DNA from: Bryoerythrophyllum caledonicum
Lineage: Eukaryota; Streptophyta; Bryopsida; Pottiales; Pottiaceae
DNA: 64,000 nucleotides
Direction: 5' to 3'
Assembly (NCBI GenBank): GCA_963971425.1
Contig: OZ020522.1
Location: forward strand, 5,678,168 to 5,742,167
In this document: piece after piece, positions 11,466 to 22,948 of the stretch
Layout: each line of letters starts with the position of its first letter
Position numbering within the stretch: the first letter of the stretch is position 1
Notes under the pieces: model-generated
What the model saw: only the letters and a program-made list of their open reading frames with translations
Databases searched by the model: none
What the model was told of the DNA's origin: nothing
Translations under genes and position numbers: made by a program

Positions 11466-12134
11466 TTGTGAGGACAACCCAAAACCGACTAGCAACCCAA
11501 TATCGTTCCCTTCTATACCCTTCCTAGATTTTGGGGAGGAAATGTACCTTGTTTTTACGTGACTTTAGTCCAATGAATTTCCAAATAATCGAGATGACCG
11601 GCTACAATTCCTAGAAATTAATTAGAAAGTTTCACTGAAAACTGTAGAAAATAAGCATGATTTCTTTTTAAAATGCTGAACTTTGAAGTCATACTCCAGA
11701 ATCCGGTTTGCAGTCCTAGTGAGCATGACACTGAATATTGACCAATACATTGCATTAAGTACTACCCCACATTGCGACAATGGATGCATACACGGCTTAC
11801 ATCAGTCAAGGATCAGATGAGCTCACTGAAAGGAAGAAGGTTCAATTAATTTATAGGGATTGTAATTTACATAGTACATGTTCTATGCATATGGGAAATG
11901 AATTGGGCAAATTTTGGCAAAAGTCCCATCATGTACCTGTTGTAGCAAGTTTTGAATGTGGGCCTACAATGAATAGATATGTTACTATTTTTTCATTTTT
12001 AGGAAGTGCTGTGCAGAGCATGACTCAACAACAAGTATCCCCAATTTAAAAGGAGATTGATCCCATGTCAGGTGGTATATTTATTATAATCTCTTGATTA
12101 AATCTTTTTATTTTGCAAGACATCTCCTCAATAC
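11466..12134. other. Intergenic, no gene recognised
   Basis: The segment 11500-11580 resembles 24840-24990 in reverse (shared TATACCCTTCCTAGATT and GGAGGAAATGTA words), so at least part is repeat. An 89-codon open frame at 11780-12049 has no recognisable motif and no neighbouring splice-linked exons that I could see. Confidence 0.35.
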
Positions 12135-12136
12135 TA

Positions 12137-15100
12137 AGGTAGACGACCTGTTTCGGATCAGGCCCCCAATCACGCAGTATAGGCAACCTATTTCCGTGAA
12201 TTAGCTTGCATTATTTTCGAATTCATTCATAAACGGTGACGGAAACATGTTTTTAGGATGACAAGATGTTGGTTTTCTCTTAATATGAAATGACTGGCGC
12301 CGAGAATGGAAACTTGTTACCGAGTTATTAAGATAACCATCATGTGCATGAACTGGAATGGGAGGCGTCAAAGTTGATGATCTAACTTTGGGCGTGCAAG
12401 ATTTGGCGTGAGAGTGGTTGAGCATGACACAACAAAATTAACAAAAATCACTTTCCAAAATTAATGGTAATCTAGACACTTCTGTGCAAAAATCAAGATC
12501 CAGATCTTGGTAGTAAGTGAATAAGAGAGCGACAATGGGGCACCCTGCACTCAAGCCACATCTTGCACACAACATTGAAGCTTCGACTCTCAACCACATA
12601 GCATTGAGTGGATTTGTATTCGGAATTTTTAGTTCAGGAGTGCCTTTCAACGGTGCAGCATGGCACCTCAGAGTTCCACTAGAAACGAGCAGTATGAGGA
12701 GAGTGTAATCACATGCTAGTTACTGATTAGAAGAACGATGAGGAGTTTGCTCCCAACCGAGAGATTGGTGATGGTTTAGGAGTGTGGGATGGAGACAATA
12801 GCCAGAGTGATGAGGAGACTCCCACCGAAGAGCGCCAGTTCGACTACACACCGCTGCAGGCAGTCCATGAACTGAGAGTTTTACGGAGGGCTCGAGCTGC
12901 ATCATCGCAGGGCTTGGGGGGCGGGCAAAGCATGGGCTTCCGGGGCAGGGTGCAGAGCTCCAAGGCCACGTAGGGCAACAACCAAGGCTTCGGCGGCATA
13001 CAACAGAGTCGATGTTTCACTCCGAGGGGTGTATCCGTTTTCACCAACCCATTGTCTAGCCATGGTCATCACAGCATGAGAGCCAACGCCCAACATCAAG
13101 CCACATCGACACAATCCGTGGAAGATATCACAGATCTGGCAGATCCTGTGAACACCAACACGTAGCAAAGCAGTGAGCAAAGACCTCGACAGCAAGCATT
13201 GAGGAGAGGAGCTGAAAGTTTAAAAAAAATTAGCAATGGATAGAGGAGCAAATGGCACAACTTATGATGAAGGTATGAGCATGCGGCAAGCCTCCCAGTG
13301 CCATGGCATTCCGTATTCAACATTCAGGGAGTGGTGTTATGGTGAGAGGAAGTCGAGAAAGAGAGGTCCTACGGGTGTGCTTAGTCCGGCTAAAGAAGAG
13401 CTGATTGTTGCGTACCTGGTCAATATGTGTGAAAGAGGCCTTGGTTTGAGTCCCATTGCGTTAAAAATGAAGATATTCGAAATAACCAAGGACAGGGTCA
13501 CGCCATTCAAGAATGGAATACCGGGGGATGGCTGGTTATGATGGTTTAAGCACCGGCATCCCGACCTCACACTAAGGGTGTCGCAGGCACTAGAGGCATC
13601 AAGTGGATTATGCAAAGAAAATGTGCAGAGTTTTTATGACAATTTAAATCACTTGTATACCTTACATATGTATCCTCCAGAACGCGTGTGGAACTGTGAT
13701 GAGACGAGCGTACAAGCGGGAAGAAATGGCGGCGGTATTGTCGTTGTGCACAGGGGTTCTCGTCGTGTCCACTCGATTGTTCCTAATCAGAGAGAATGGC
13801 TCTCAGTTCTTGTCTGCATGAACGCAACTGGGTTAGCGATACCATCATATTATGTGTTCAAAGGCATGTATTTTCGACAAAATTACATAAAACGTTGTGA
13901 ACCAGTAGCTACTATGTCCATGCATCTAAGAGCTTGGATGACTAGCTATCTCTTCAGTGCTTGGATTTCCCACTTTATAGAAAGTGTGCGACGGATGGAT
14001 GGCATTTCTATTGATCAGAGACACTTGCTCATACTTGATGGTCATGCAAGTCATATTACTTTGGATGTGGTTTAGGAAGCACGCAACGCCGGACTTGACC
14101 TATTAACTCTACCAAGCCATACATCTCACGCAATGCAGCCATTAGACGTGAGCGTATTTAAGCCATTCAAGACATTCTTCAAGGAGTATAGAGATTTATG
14201 GACTTCTCGCAACCTCACCAATCTGCTACAAAACAGACGCTTGCGCATTGGGTATCATTGGCTTTGAGGAGGGCATTAACCCCCCACAACATCAAAAAAG
14301 GCTTTAGTAGCACCGACATTTTACCCTATAACAAGGACGCCATGAATGTTCATCTGGGGCCGAGTGCAGCCTACGAGCAGCAAGACGACGAGCAGGACAA
14401 CCATGGACACGACCAGCAAGACGATGAGCAGAGACTGGACCAACAACATCACGGCCATGAACACGACCAACCGGACTCCATCAGGAGTTGTACCGAGGAG
14501 CACTTATCTGGTTCCGGAGGAGTCGATATCGCAGCCGAGCTAGACCAGGTTCTCGCCTCCACTGTATCGCATTTTTTTGTCGATGCTGATACCTCTGATC
14601 TCGCCATTGCTGAGGAGGCAGTAGGGCTCGATCCCACCGTAAGCAACCCGGAGTCCATCACGCATTTTTTAACGCTTCCTACAATCACAACAAGAGCCCC
14701 ACGACGACGATTCATCGACCCAATCGTGGATTTAACAAAGTCCGTCATGCTCACATCAGACATTTACATGAGCGCAGTTGAACAATTGCAAGAGAAGAAG
14801 GAAGAAGCGGCCAGAGCGAAGGAAAGAAATTGAATTGGGAGAGAAGAAACGAAACGGAGGAAGGTCTTGGAATGCGAAGAAGAATGGCGGCAGAGGGAAG
14901 TCCGCGCAGTTCAGTTGTCTGAAACTCGGGCAAGGAAAGCGCAGGAGCGCGAAGAGGCTGCGCGTACGGAGGCCCTCGAGTTGGAGGAGGCTGCGCGGAT
15001 CAAAGCGGAGCGCGCAGCGCTACTCGTGCATGAGCGCGCATTGAAGGCGGCCAGGGCGCCAGGAAGGAGGGAGTCGCGGCGTCCAGAGGTTTCCACGGCA

Positions 15101-15996
15101 CCGGAGAGTGCAGAGGCCCGACAAACTGACTCTCGCCCTGCGCGAGGTGGCGGCGGCGAGGACATGAGGAGCCCCAACGTCGACATGCAGGCGCAGTAAG
15201 CAGATTTCTCATTCTTCAACCAGCAGCCAGCAGCGTATGCATCTTCCTCCAATGGTTAGTTCGTATTCAATCACATGTTCCATCAGTTTGGCGCACCTCT
15301 GCAATCTACGCTGTCGTTTCAACCGTCAGCCATGCTTCCTCACTTGAGCACCATGCCTCAATTCCCCCTCCCATATCCAGCTGCAACCATGCATCCTCAA
15401 CCATGGCCGCTCCCTCCTCGTAGAGAGTACTAGCATGGAGATGTTGCCGACCAGCCGTAGCCATTGGGCGGGAAGCAGAGAGAAAAGGTTCTCCAAGTGG
15501 GCTTGCTCAGGGTGCACGCGAGTGGAATGGCCATAGGGTTTGGTTTCGTATTCTAGCTGGGCGGGATTGGGGAGCTGGCTGGCCGGTAATAGGGAATGGT
15601 CATGACGACCTCTGGGTTTCATGCTCCTGGAACCAGGCTGCTTGGTTCACATTAATTTAGGTTTTACTAGCGTAGTATAAAGTTCACATGGTGTTCAATC
15701 CAATAGCAAGAGAGTTTGATTTTTGGTTATCATATGTTCTTGATATGAAGTAGCACCAATATCGAAATCTAGTTTTACAGTTCTTGGAAATAGGTCAGCC
15801 TATATTGCGAGAACGGGTTGGAGAGAATCTTCACTTTGAAAATTCATAGTAAATTCAATATTACCCCAACATTTGTTCAAAAATATATGACCTTCTTCAA
15901 ATCTATTTCCCTACACTGCAAATTTTTTTGCCTATTCGTTACTCCACCGGAAGTATGTTGAATTGCTTAAGGTGATCGGAAACAGGTCGTCTACCT
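12137..15996 (+). mobile_element. Complete but inactive pogo-type DNA transposon
   Basis: This 3860-bp element is flanked by TA at 12135-12136 and 15997-15998. Its terminal inverted repeat is AGGTAGACGACCTGTTTC at both ends, with one mismatch just inside. A second inverted pair lies further in: CGCAGTATAGGCAACC near 12174 and its counterpart near 15790. TA duplication, an AGG-type end and a DDE transposase of the pogo/CENP-B class identify the superfamily. The 1.1 kb before the transposase frame and 0.8 kb after it have no recognised content. It is close to full length, so loss of activity is by point changes, not deletion. Confidence 0.8.
13236..15199 (+). pseudogene. pogo-type transposase, broken
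   Basis: This DNA transposase belongs to the CENP-B/jerky/Tigger class. The N-terminus has a psq-like helix-turn-helix (MSMRQASQCHGIPYSTFREW). The DDE core follows: first Asp in WNCDETSV near 13697, second in LILDGHASH near 14038, third in MQPLDVSVFKPF near 14147. That is 35 residues between the second and third Asp (DD35D). Premature stops are TGA at 13539, TAG at 14073 and TGA at 14831. The frame also shifts between about 14195 and 14225. After the catalytic core comes a Gln/Asp/His-rich linker and a long charged, probably coiled-coil tail rich in Glu, Ala and Arg (14760-15080). The start at 13236 is the first ATG before the HTH; an upstream start or intron is possible. Confidence 0.8.
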
Positions 15997-15998
15997 TA

Positions 15999-17107
15999 AT
16001 GGATTGTCCTTTTGAAGTAGAATAAGTTTGTGAGTATTCTTCACTACACTAAACACTGAATATAGTGTGGATCCATTAGTGATGTGGATCACCTACACTA
16101 ATTTCCATCAAAGCATGTGCATGCCAAGTTCTAATTGGGTATTTGTTCTCAAGCAAGTGTGTGTCAGTCGACAATTGCATGTAAATTTTTAATTAGGGTA
16201 GGAAATTTCAAATAGTCTAGTCTACACTATATTCAAGGAACAGTGTACTAAAATGAAACTTCCTCCAAATGAAAAGGTTAATTGAAATGTTAAAACATAA
16301 TGAATTTAACCCCTAAAGGCTCATAACATTTTAGAACCCAAACTCTCTAAAAACTGCTAGCTTCAATGCATTCAACACGAAATGTAAATAAACACAGTTT
16401 TTACATACCTAACCGTAGGATGTTGTACTAAGATTGTACAAGTATGTGTGTAAACATCAATCTGGTGGACATTTAGTTTAGTGGTGGAACAAATAAACAC
16501 TTTATTCAATCCGACCCCCTCACAAGGATTGGAGTTCTTATGTGTAAACATCTTGTTCAGTTTGACATCGCACATTGAAAGATATTAGCCTTTGAAGTGA
16601 GACATAATCTCTTCTTGAGGTCACACTAAACACCTTCAACAAACTTTGACCACCTTCTGTGGCTAATTTGGCACTATTGGCTATGAATTTCTAATTTTAA
16701 CTTTTTAAGAATCATATTGGGCACATGTGCACCAAATTTTAGAAGTAAAAGAGGGGTAGAAGATGTCCTTGAAAATCTTGCAATGCAACTATGTGCTTAG
16801 AATCAACATTGCACTAACAAGTTCTCCATATATTTCCTTCTCATACTTTTCAGACTTAAAAATCCCTACGGTAAATGCAAAGATTTCCATTCCCTTTCCA
16901 AGATGACATTTTTTTTTAATTGACAAAACCTCAAATTTCTATTGAATTTGGAATGAATTAAAGTTATTGCTACACTATTTGTCATATGTCACACTAAACC
17001 GCTCCACTATTTGTATATGTTATTGAATTTTTTTTGTAACATACACAAAAAAGCACCTCTAGTCACCTTATCTTCAAAATGGGAAGAAATTTTCATATTA
17101 TTGTCCC
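15999..17107. other. Intergenic, repeat fragments only
   Basis: One copy of the dispersed repeat lies at 16455-16545 (TAGTGGTGGAACAAATAAAC core with a CCGACCCCC segment). An isolated TTAACCCCTAAAGGC end at 16305-16320 marks another TTAA-type element whose partner end I could not find. No coding region is recognised. Confidence 0.4.
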
Positions 17108-17111
17108 TTAA

Positions 17112-17690
17112 CCTCTAAAGGACCATTTCCCCTTGGAAGAAGATTTTCCATTTTGGGCACGTTCCTAGGGTCTCAATTTTGATTGTGATTTTTTAGAATT
17201 TTTTATGAGGATATGGCATAGTAGTAGCTTTGTGGGAATATCATTTATTCTCGAATCGGACCTTTAAAAAGAATGTTATGCTATTCTAAGTGCAAAATTG
17301 GGGACTCTAGGCAACTCCAAAATTTTGCTAGAATTTTCTATTGACATTAAGATTTTTCATACATATAAATAATATTACTATCTTTCAATATGTCAAAAAA
17401 TAATTCTTGTCTTTAGTGCAAAAATGCATTTTAACCCAAGTCAAACATTTTCACACATTGTCGGGCAAGGGGGGGGAAGCTTTTTCTTGCACTTCAAACG
17501 CTATAATCTTCATATTTGTGCACTGGATTGCAACCAAAAATATATGACATGTTAATATAGAAGTATATTTTAAGATATTATAGTTGAAGTCCAAAATTTT
17601 ACTTTAACAGGTAATTTTTTTGCCTCTCTTCAATTGTAGCAATTTTGGATTAGTTTTTTTTTAGCAAAACTGGTTCTGCTTCTTTAGGGG
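17112..17690. mobile_element. TTAA-flanked element, family I
   Basis: This 579-bp element lies between TTAA 17108-17111 and TTAA 17691-17694. Left end CCTCTAAAGGACC; right end, reverse-complemented, CCCCTAAAGAAGC. The inside is non-coding and shares the AACCCAAGTCAAACATTTTC word with family C. The right 80 bp recur at 22949-23035. Confidence 0.55.
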
Positions 17691-18063
17691 TTAAGTAATA
17701 TGGCTTTTAGCAAAAATAATATAGTTTTAAATAACTAGATCAGTCCAACTTGGATCAATTGGGTGGTAGGTGGTCGAATAATTCCTAAAAAACTCCAAGA
17801 CAATCCTCAAAGCTAAATGCAAGATCATGTGTGTCAACGGCCCTTGAGGTTAGATGACCACCATCACAAGCTGACACTTTATAAACCATTTACGAAACAT
17901 GCTAAGTTAGTTTTCCTGTATCCTAACAATAAATCTGCATGAATAATAAAATTTTCTCGCTTACTACCATAATAACCATTTATTCATTCATACCAATTGT
18001 AGCCATTTATATTTCATAACTCCAACATTTTTAAGTAAAAAGGAAGCCGTAATCCATCCTTAA

Positions 18064-18873
18064 CCCCTAAGAGCCCATTTATCCATGGGGGACAATTTGC
18101 AATTTTGGCAGGTTCCTAAAATTAGAGAAAAAGTTTATTTAAAAAAATTAAAGTCTTATACTTGATTTTCCTTGATAAGAGCTTTGTAGAAACATTTATA
18201 ATTTGTTTTTGGATTCATCATATGAAAGCTATTAGCCTTCAAAGTGAAATTGGGGACTTTCGGCAGCTCCAAAACTTTTGCTGGAAGTTTCTATCCACAT
18301 TGGGATATTTCATACATATGGAGAATGTTCCATTTTTGAAGATGTCAAAAAACAATTCTTGTCTATAGTGTAAAAAAACATTTTAAACCGAGTCAAACAT
18401 TTTCACACATGGTCGGGCAAGGTACCCAAAAAACTTCTTTTCCACATAAAACCAAGTGATCTTCATATTTTTCACTTTTGTTGACAACAATATTTGGTGA
18501 AAAACTTCTTGTTGACCGTTTGAATTATCATTCTTAAACTTATTAGGTTCACAAAAAAATATAACGTGAATTGGCAATTTTTGAACCTCCACTCTTTGCA
18601 CACTTGTTTTGACGATGCTACACCTTTTCTCTACCTCTAAAAATTGGTATACAAGGAACTAACATCATACTCAACACAATAGTAAAGGATTTAGACCTTG
18701 TGTAGTGCAAAAATTTGACATCAAGTGAAGTCGAAGTCTGTTGATTCACTTAAGGCATAAAAGAAAATGAACCATTTTTTTTACTTCAATCCCTGTAATC
18801 TTCATGTCTGTGCAGTGAATAGCAACCAAAAAATATGGGAAGTTCATAAAAATATATATTTTATGATCTTTCA
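18064..18873. mobile_element. Family C element, diverged copy
   Basis: It begins CCCCTAAGAGCCC after TTAA 18060-18063 and follows family C for about 650 bp (GGCAGGTTCCTAAAAT, GTCGGGCAAGGTACC, TTTGAACCTCCACTC). It ends next to element A-prime at a TCGA that replaces TTAA (18874-18877). It has no ORF. Confidence 0.5.
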
Positions 18874-19458
18874 TCGATCCCTAAAGGACCGGGCCTTGTG
18901 CTTCAACAAGACCACCTCAAAACTGCCACTTTGACATGAAATAATATTAGAATAATTAAAAAATCCGTTTACCATTTTCAACCCTAGGGTCTTCAAGATA
19001 ACTACTACAAAAAGACACCCTAAATTTTTGTAAAAGTTGATCGTGCACATTGTAAGATACATGCATTTGAAGAGTGCAAAATTGTTTTTTCCATTGTGCT
19101 TGGATAGGGCTATTGAACTTTGACTCAAGATAATGGCATGTTTTTGCACTACACATCGCATAAGCTCAATGGGTCTATGTTACACCTTGTGTTAGGTCAT
19201 CGCACCCCAAAAATCACAAGCAATGGAGGTGTTTACTACAAGAGAAATGGACCTGCAACGACTAGGGGCATAGAATGTGGCCCTTTTCTTAGGAAAGCCA
19301 TTTTATTTTTAAATAGAGAAATAATTGTTGGATCTAAAATCCGAGCGTTGAATAGAATTATCATGACTTATTCTAATAATAGAAAACTTCCAAAAAAATT
19401 AAAGTCCTAAATTTCTATGCGTTTTTAAGTGAAAACAATGAAGGTTGTTAAGACGTTC

Positions 19459-19647
19459 TGTGATGAACTAGTTCATACAACCGAACTAGTGACGGTTATT
19501 ACCCTAACCGTCACTAGTGAACATGGTTAAGAACCATGAGGGAGCTTTGTACCTCATGGGTTATTTTGTTAAATGCAAGATGACTTATTTATATGCAACT
19601 AGTATTTGTCCATGATGATTGCTCTCTTCGATTAATGATCCATGACA
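19459..19647 (+). repeat. Left LTR
   Basis: This 189-bp repeat starts TGTGATGAACTAG and ends CCATGACA. It matches the right LTR apart from point changes, small indels and the MITE in the right copy. Its uninterrupted GCAACTAGTATTTG shows the site hit by that MITE. Confidence 0.8.
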
Positions 19648-20347
19648 TAATAACGCATCAACCAGATAGAGTTGTATTGGATAAGTTACCAGAATGATAT
19701 AATACATATGTAACGGATGAAAGGATAATTATTGGGAGTAAAGAGCAGGTGGTAGAATGAGGTAGAATGAACTCAGTGGAGCAGACAAAGCCTATCAGTG
19801 TTGACTAATGGTATTTAATTTTAATCTAGCACCGATGCTAGGATCAAAGCAAGAACCGATGCACCTTGTGCAAATTACTTTATTGAAGATGAGTGGAGCT
19901 ATACAATATGGCAAAATGGCAATATGAATAGCTTCACACAAATATTAATTATTGAATTAAATGAGTCATGACAAATTAATGAATTATTCCACATAGTGTT
20001 ATGTTTTGAACGTGCAGTGATCGTTGATCATGCACACCGAAGACTTCTAGTTGGTGCAAGTGACATGATCAGTGGATACTTTGAGATGTATATGTATGAT
20101 TTCAAAATTCTTGAGTAGGCGGTAGGAGATTCCAAATGCTGACTTGCACAAAAATTCACAAATTAAACTTCGAATAACATCGTTGGAAGCCAGGATATGA
20201 AACAACCAATTAGATTGCACTGATTGTTGGGGCTTCATGAGAGACTATTGAGAAGTATGGACTGCAAGTACTTTTGAGTCGTTGACTGTTTATGAGCGGA
20301 GCAACATGAAGTGATTAGAGCCTGACTCCGAGGCATGAACTGATTCA

Positions 20348-20728
20348 ATGGATCAAGAGCGAGTGGAGAGAGAGCCAAGGAGCAGCGCGACTCCGGAGGG
20401 GGTCAGGCCGAAATGGGCATCCTTCATTCAAGAGCATGTTCGGACAGTGCTCCAATCCGCAATACCCCACCTTATACAGCAGACTACGAAATATGCGCAA
20501 GTGGGGTCCCAACAAGAGTCTCCTCCGATCTCCAGCATAGAAGCTCATAAAAGGCATCGAGAGACGGTGCCATGGAGTGCGCCAGGTTATGGAAGAAGGA
20601 ATCAAAAGTGGCAGAGCCGAAAAGATTTGTTGGGAGGAAGGGCAACAAGGTGTATCGTTGGTTTGCCCGGCTGCGTTTGGTGTTCTACGATAAGCCACAA
20701 ACTTGTAGTTTTGACGTTAACAAAGTAG
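20348..20728 (+). pseudogene. Possible gag remnant
   Basis: An open frame starts at an ATG in the place expected for gag, after a roughly 700-bp untranslated part. Charged residues and KWASFIQEHVRTVLQSAIP could be a gag N-terminus. It runs out just before the RNase H/integrase junction, so the deletion that removed the reverse transcriptase probably ends near 20700. No zinc knuckle is seen; the assignment rests on position. Confidence 0.35.
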
Positions 20729-20759
20729 CGTAATTACTCACATTCTTGAATGCCTAAAG

Positions 20760-21770
20760 GTGGCCATTTTGAATGACTGTAGGTTGGCACGGATACTTGC
20801 ATTTTTTAATGAAGACTTGCACAAAATCCTAGCGGATATCCGCCATAGATTACAAGGATACACTTTTATGGAAGGGGTACTCAAATTCCAAGATAAGATG
20901 TATGTTCTAGATGATGAGGAGCTTCGACAACAGATTTTGCAATGAAGACATGATGCCCTCGCAGCGGGACACTAGGGACAAGCAAAGACGTTGGAATTGG
21001 TGACAAGAATTTTTTATTGGCCTACTCTTCACCAATACATTCATCGTTGTGTAGATGGATGTGATCTTTGCCAACGATCAAAACCTACCCATCATGCGAG
21101 AAATGGACTCATGCAACCAATTCCAGTAGCGCATGCACCATGGAAAAGAATTTCTACTGACTTCATCGTCAAGTTACCAAATAATAAAGGTTATGACTCT
21201 ATCATGGTGGTGGTGGATAAGAACACCAAGTTGGGCCACTTAATCTCCACAAAAGAAACAATTGATTCTAAGGAAACTGCTTCATTATATTTGCATCATG
21301 TTTTAAAGCTCCATGGAACACCGGATGAGGTTATATTAGATAGAGGCTTAGTGTTTGTATCAAAATTTATGAAGAGATTATGCGAACTTCTTCAAATCCA
21401 ACCATCTCGAACAACAACTTTTCATCCTCAAACAGACGGACAAACGGAGAGAGTAAACCAAGTTTTAGAACAATTTCTCAGGATGTTCACCACAAAATGC
21501 CAAGACGATTGGGACCATTGGGTGGATCTTCTATCTTTCGTTGAATTTTCCTATAACAATGCATTTCATGCGACAACCGGATTTTCCCCTTTTTATGCGA
21601 CGTATGAGTACCATCCAACATTTTCTTTTACAACACCAACTACATCCACAGTTTTAGCAGCGGAAGATAGAGTGCAACATTTACAACAAGTTGATGAAAA
21701 AGTAAAAACAATGATTTCAATTGCAGATGAACAAGCTAAACAAAGCTATGATAGAAGAATGCAATTATAA
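20760..21770 (+). pseudogene. Integrase with H2C2 zinc finger, broken
   Basis: The H2C2 zinc-binding domain spans two in-frame stops (TGA 20943, TAG 20972), with paired His and then CVDGCDLCQ near 21053. The core has the first Asp in RISTDFIVKLP, the second in EVILDRGLVF and the Glu in TDGQTERVNQ, the D,D-35-E layout of retroviral-type integrases. GYDSIMVVVDK and TTGFSPFYATYEYHP are typical Ty3/gypsy words. The frame stops at 21768, shortly before the chromodomain. Confidence 0.85.
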
Positions 21771-21841
21771 CCAACTTTCCAAATCGATGACGGGTCCTTT
21801 TTCGCCATGACAATATTGCCACAATCAATCCATCGCAGAAG

Positions 21842-22243
21842 TTGGCCCCTAAATTTTTGGGACCATTTCCGGTTACATCTAAAATCTCAGATTTGGTCAA
21901 CCGTTTAAGGCTTCCGAAAACACATTGTATCTATGATGTGTTCTATGTATGCCTCTTGGAAAGATACCACCGAGATACCATTACCGGCAGACGGAGAGCA
22001 TCGCCTCCACTAGTTGTCACTCTAGAAGGATATATTGAGTGGGAGGTTCACGAAGTACTTGATTCAAGACTTTTTGGTCGCTTGAAAAAATTACAGTACA
22101 TAGTTTCATGGGAAGGTTACGACCCACAGGAGAATTGTTGGGAACCGGCTGCACATTTAGAGAATGCAACTCATGGAGTTGCAACTTTTCACAGACTTCA
22201 TCCTCAGGCCCCAACAGAGAAATCTAACCTAGAAGAGGGGTAA
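21842..22243 (+). pseudogene. Integrase C-terminus and chromodomain
   Basis: The integrase tail word APKFLGPFPV is followed by a chromodomain (EVLDSR....YIVSWEGYDPQENCWEP), which in this class binds modified histone H3 and steers integration into heterochromatin. It runs into the right LTR. It is separated from the integrase core by a frame break at about 21770-21840. Confidence 0.8.
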
Positions 22244-22655
22244 TGTTATGAACTAGTTCATACAACCGGACTAGTCACAATTATTACGGTTAGGATTAGT
22301 AGTGGTTTTCCTACCTTTAAGAACCATGAGGGAACTTTGTCCCTTATGCGTTATTTGTTAAATGCAAGATGACATAATTTTATGCAACTACACTGATTTT
22401 GATATTTAGTGTCATGGACAGTAAATGACTTGTGAATGCTGTAAGTTTGTACTTTAGATATAAATTTTTACTAGGAGCACAACAATCTATACTGGTCAAA
22501 GAGGGGGATCATAGTGGACATGGTAGGTAAAAATATTCATCAAGAGTGAAAACTTATAGCATTCACAAGTCATTTACTGCCCATGACACTAAACATCAAA
22601 ATCAGCGTAGTATTTGTCCATGATGATTGATCTCTTCGATTATCGATCCATGACA
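22244..22655 (+). repeat. Right LTR, interrupted by a MITE
   Basis: Begins TGTTATGAACTAG and ends CCATGACA. It is 412 bp long because a 217-bp element plus its TA duplication sits inside; without these it is 193 bp, close to the left LTR. Confidence 0.8.
22391..22607. mobile_element. 217-bp TA-flanked MITE inside the right LTR
   Basis: The ends are CACTGATTTTGATATTTAGTG-like inverted repeats extending about 50 bp inward (the GTAAATGACTTGTGAATGC arm pairs with GCATTCACAAGTCATTTAC). TA lies at 22389-22390 and 22608-22609, while the left LTR has a single TA at the matching place. It is non-coding and of Stowaway/mariner style. No other copy is seen in the window. Confidence 0.85.
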
Positions 22656-22948
22656 CTTTCCTTCACTACTACCCACCTCAAAAAAGTGCAATTGTCAACT
22701 CTAGCATAGCACTATTCATCTCTATAGTACCTTGCCCAATTGCCAAAAGAAACATGCTTCTTATGTTTGGAGCACCATAACTATTTCCCTACAAGTCCAA
22801 AAAAAGAAAGAAAAAATTCCTCGCAAAAATAACCCATGTTTTTTATTCTCACTAAAAACTTCAAGAAGTTATCTTCAAAAATGGATTGATAGGATACTAC
22901 CCAAAATCAATTTGTACCCCCAAGTACAAATGGACCTTTAGGGATTAA

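Larger units (their letters stand above)
19459..22655 (+). mobile_element. Ty3/gypsy chromodomain LTR retrotransposon, internally deleted
   Basis: This element has LTRs at both ends, TG...CA termini and a 5-bp target duplication (CGTTC on the left, CTTTC on the right; the empty-site copy has CTTTC). The interior is only 2.6 kb. It holds a possible gag start near 20348, then H2C2 and integrase core (20760-21770) and a chromodomain (21842-22243). Protease, reverse transcriptase and most of RNase H are missing, so it could move only with help. A purine tract, AGAAGAGGGG, precedes the right LTR. No clear tRNA-primer site follows the left LTR. Confidence 0.85.
18878..22944. mobile_element. Family A element interrupted by a retrotransposon
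   Basis: The ends are TCCCTAAAGGACC on the left and, reverse-complemented, TCCCTAAAGGTCC on the right, followed by TTAA 22945-22948. Without the 3.2-kb retrotransposon at 19459-22655 the two flanks match element A (9105-9959) in reverse for their whole length. This gives independent proof of the retrotransposon borders. It is non-coding. Confidence 0.65.

Noticed and set aside
11780-12049. 89-codon plus-strand frame
   Set aside because: No recognised motif, no neighbouring exon; it sits between two transposons.
14449-14763. Minus-strand frames across the pogo-type transposase tail
   Set aside because: Antisense of the transposase region; low-complexity composition.
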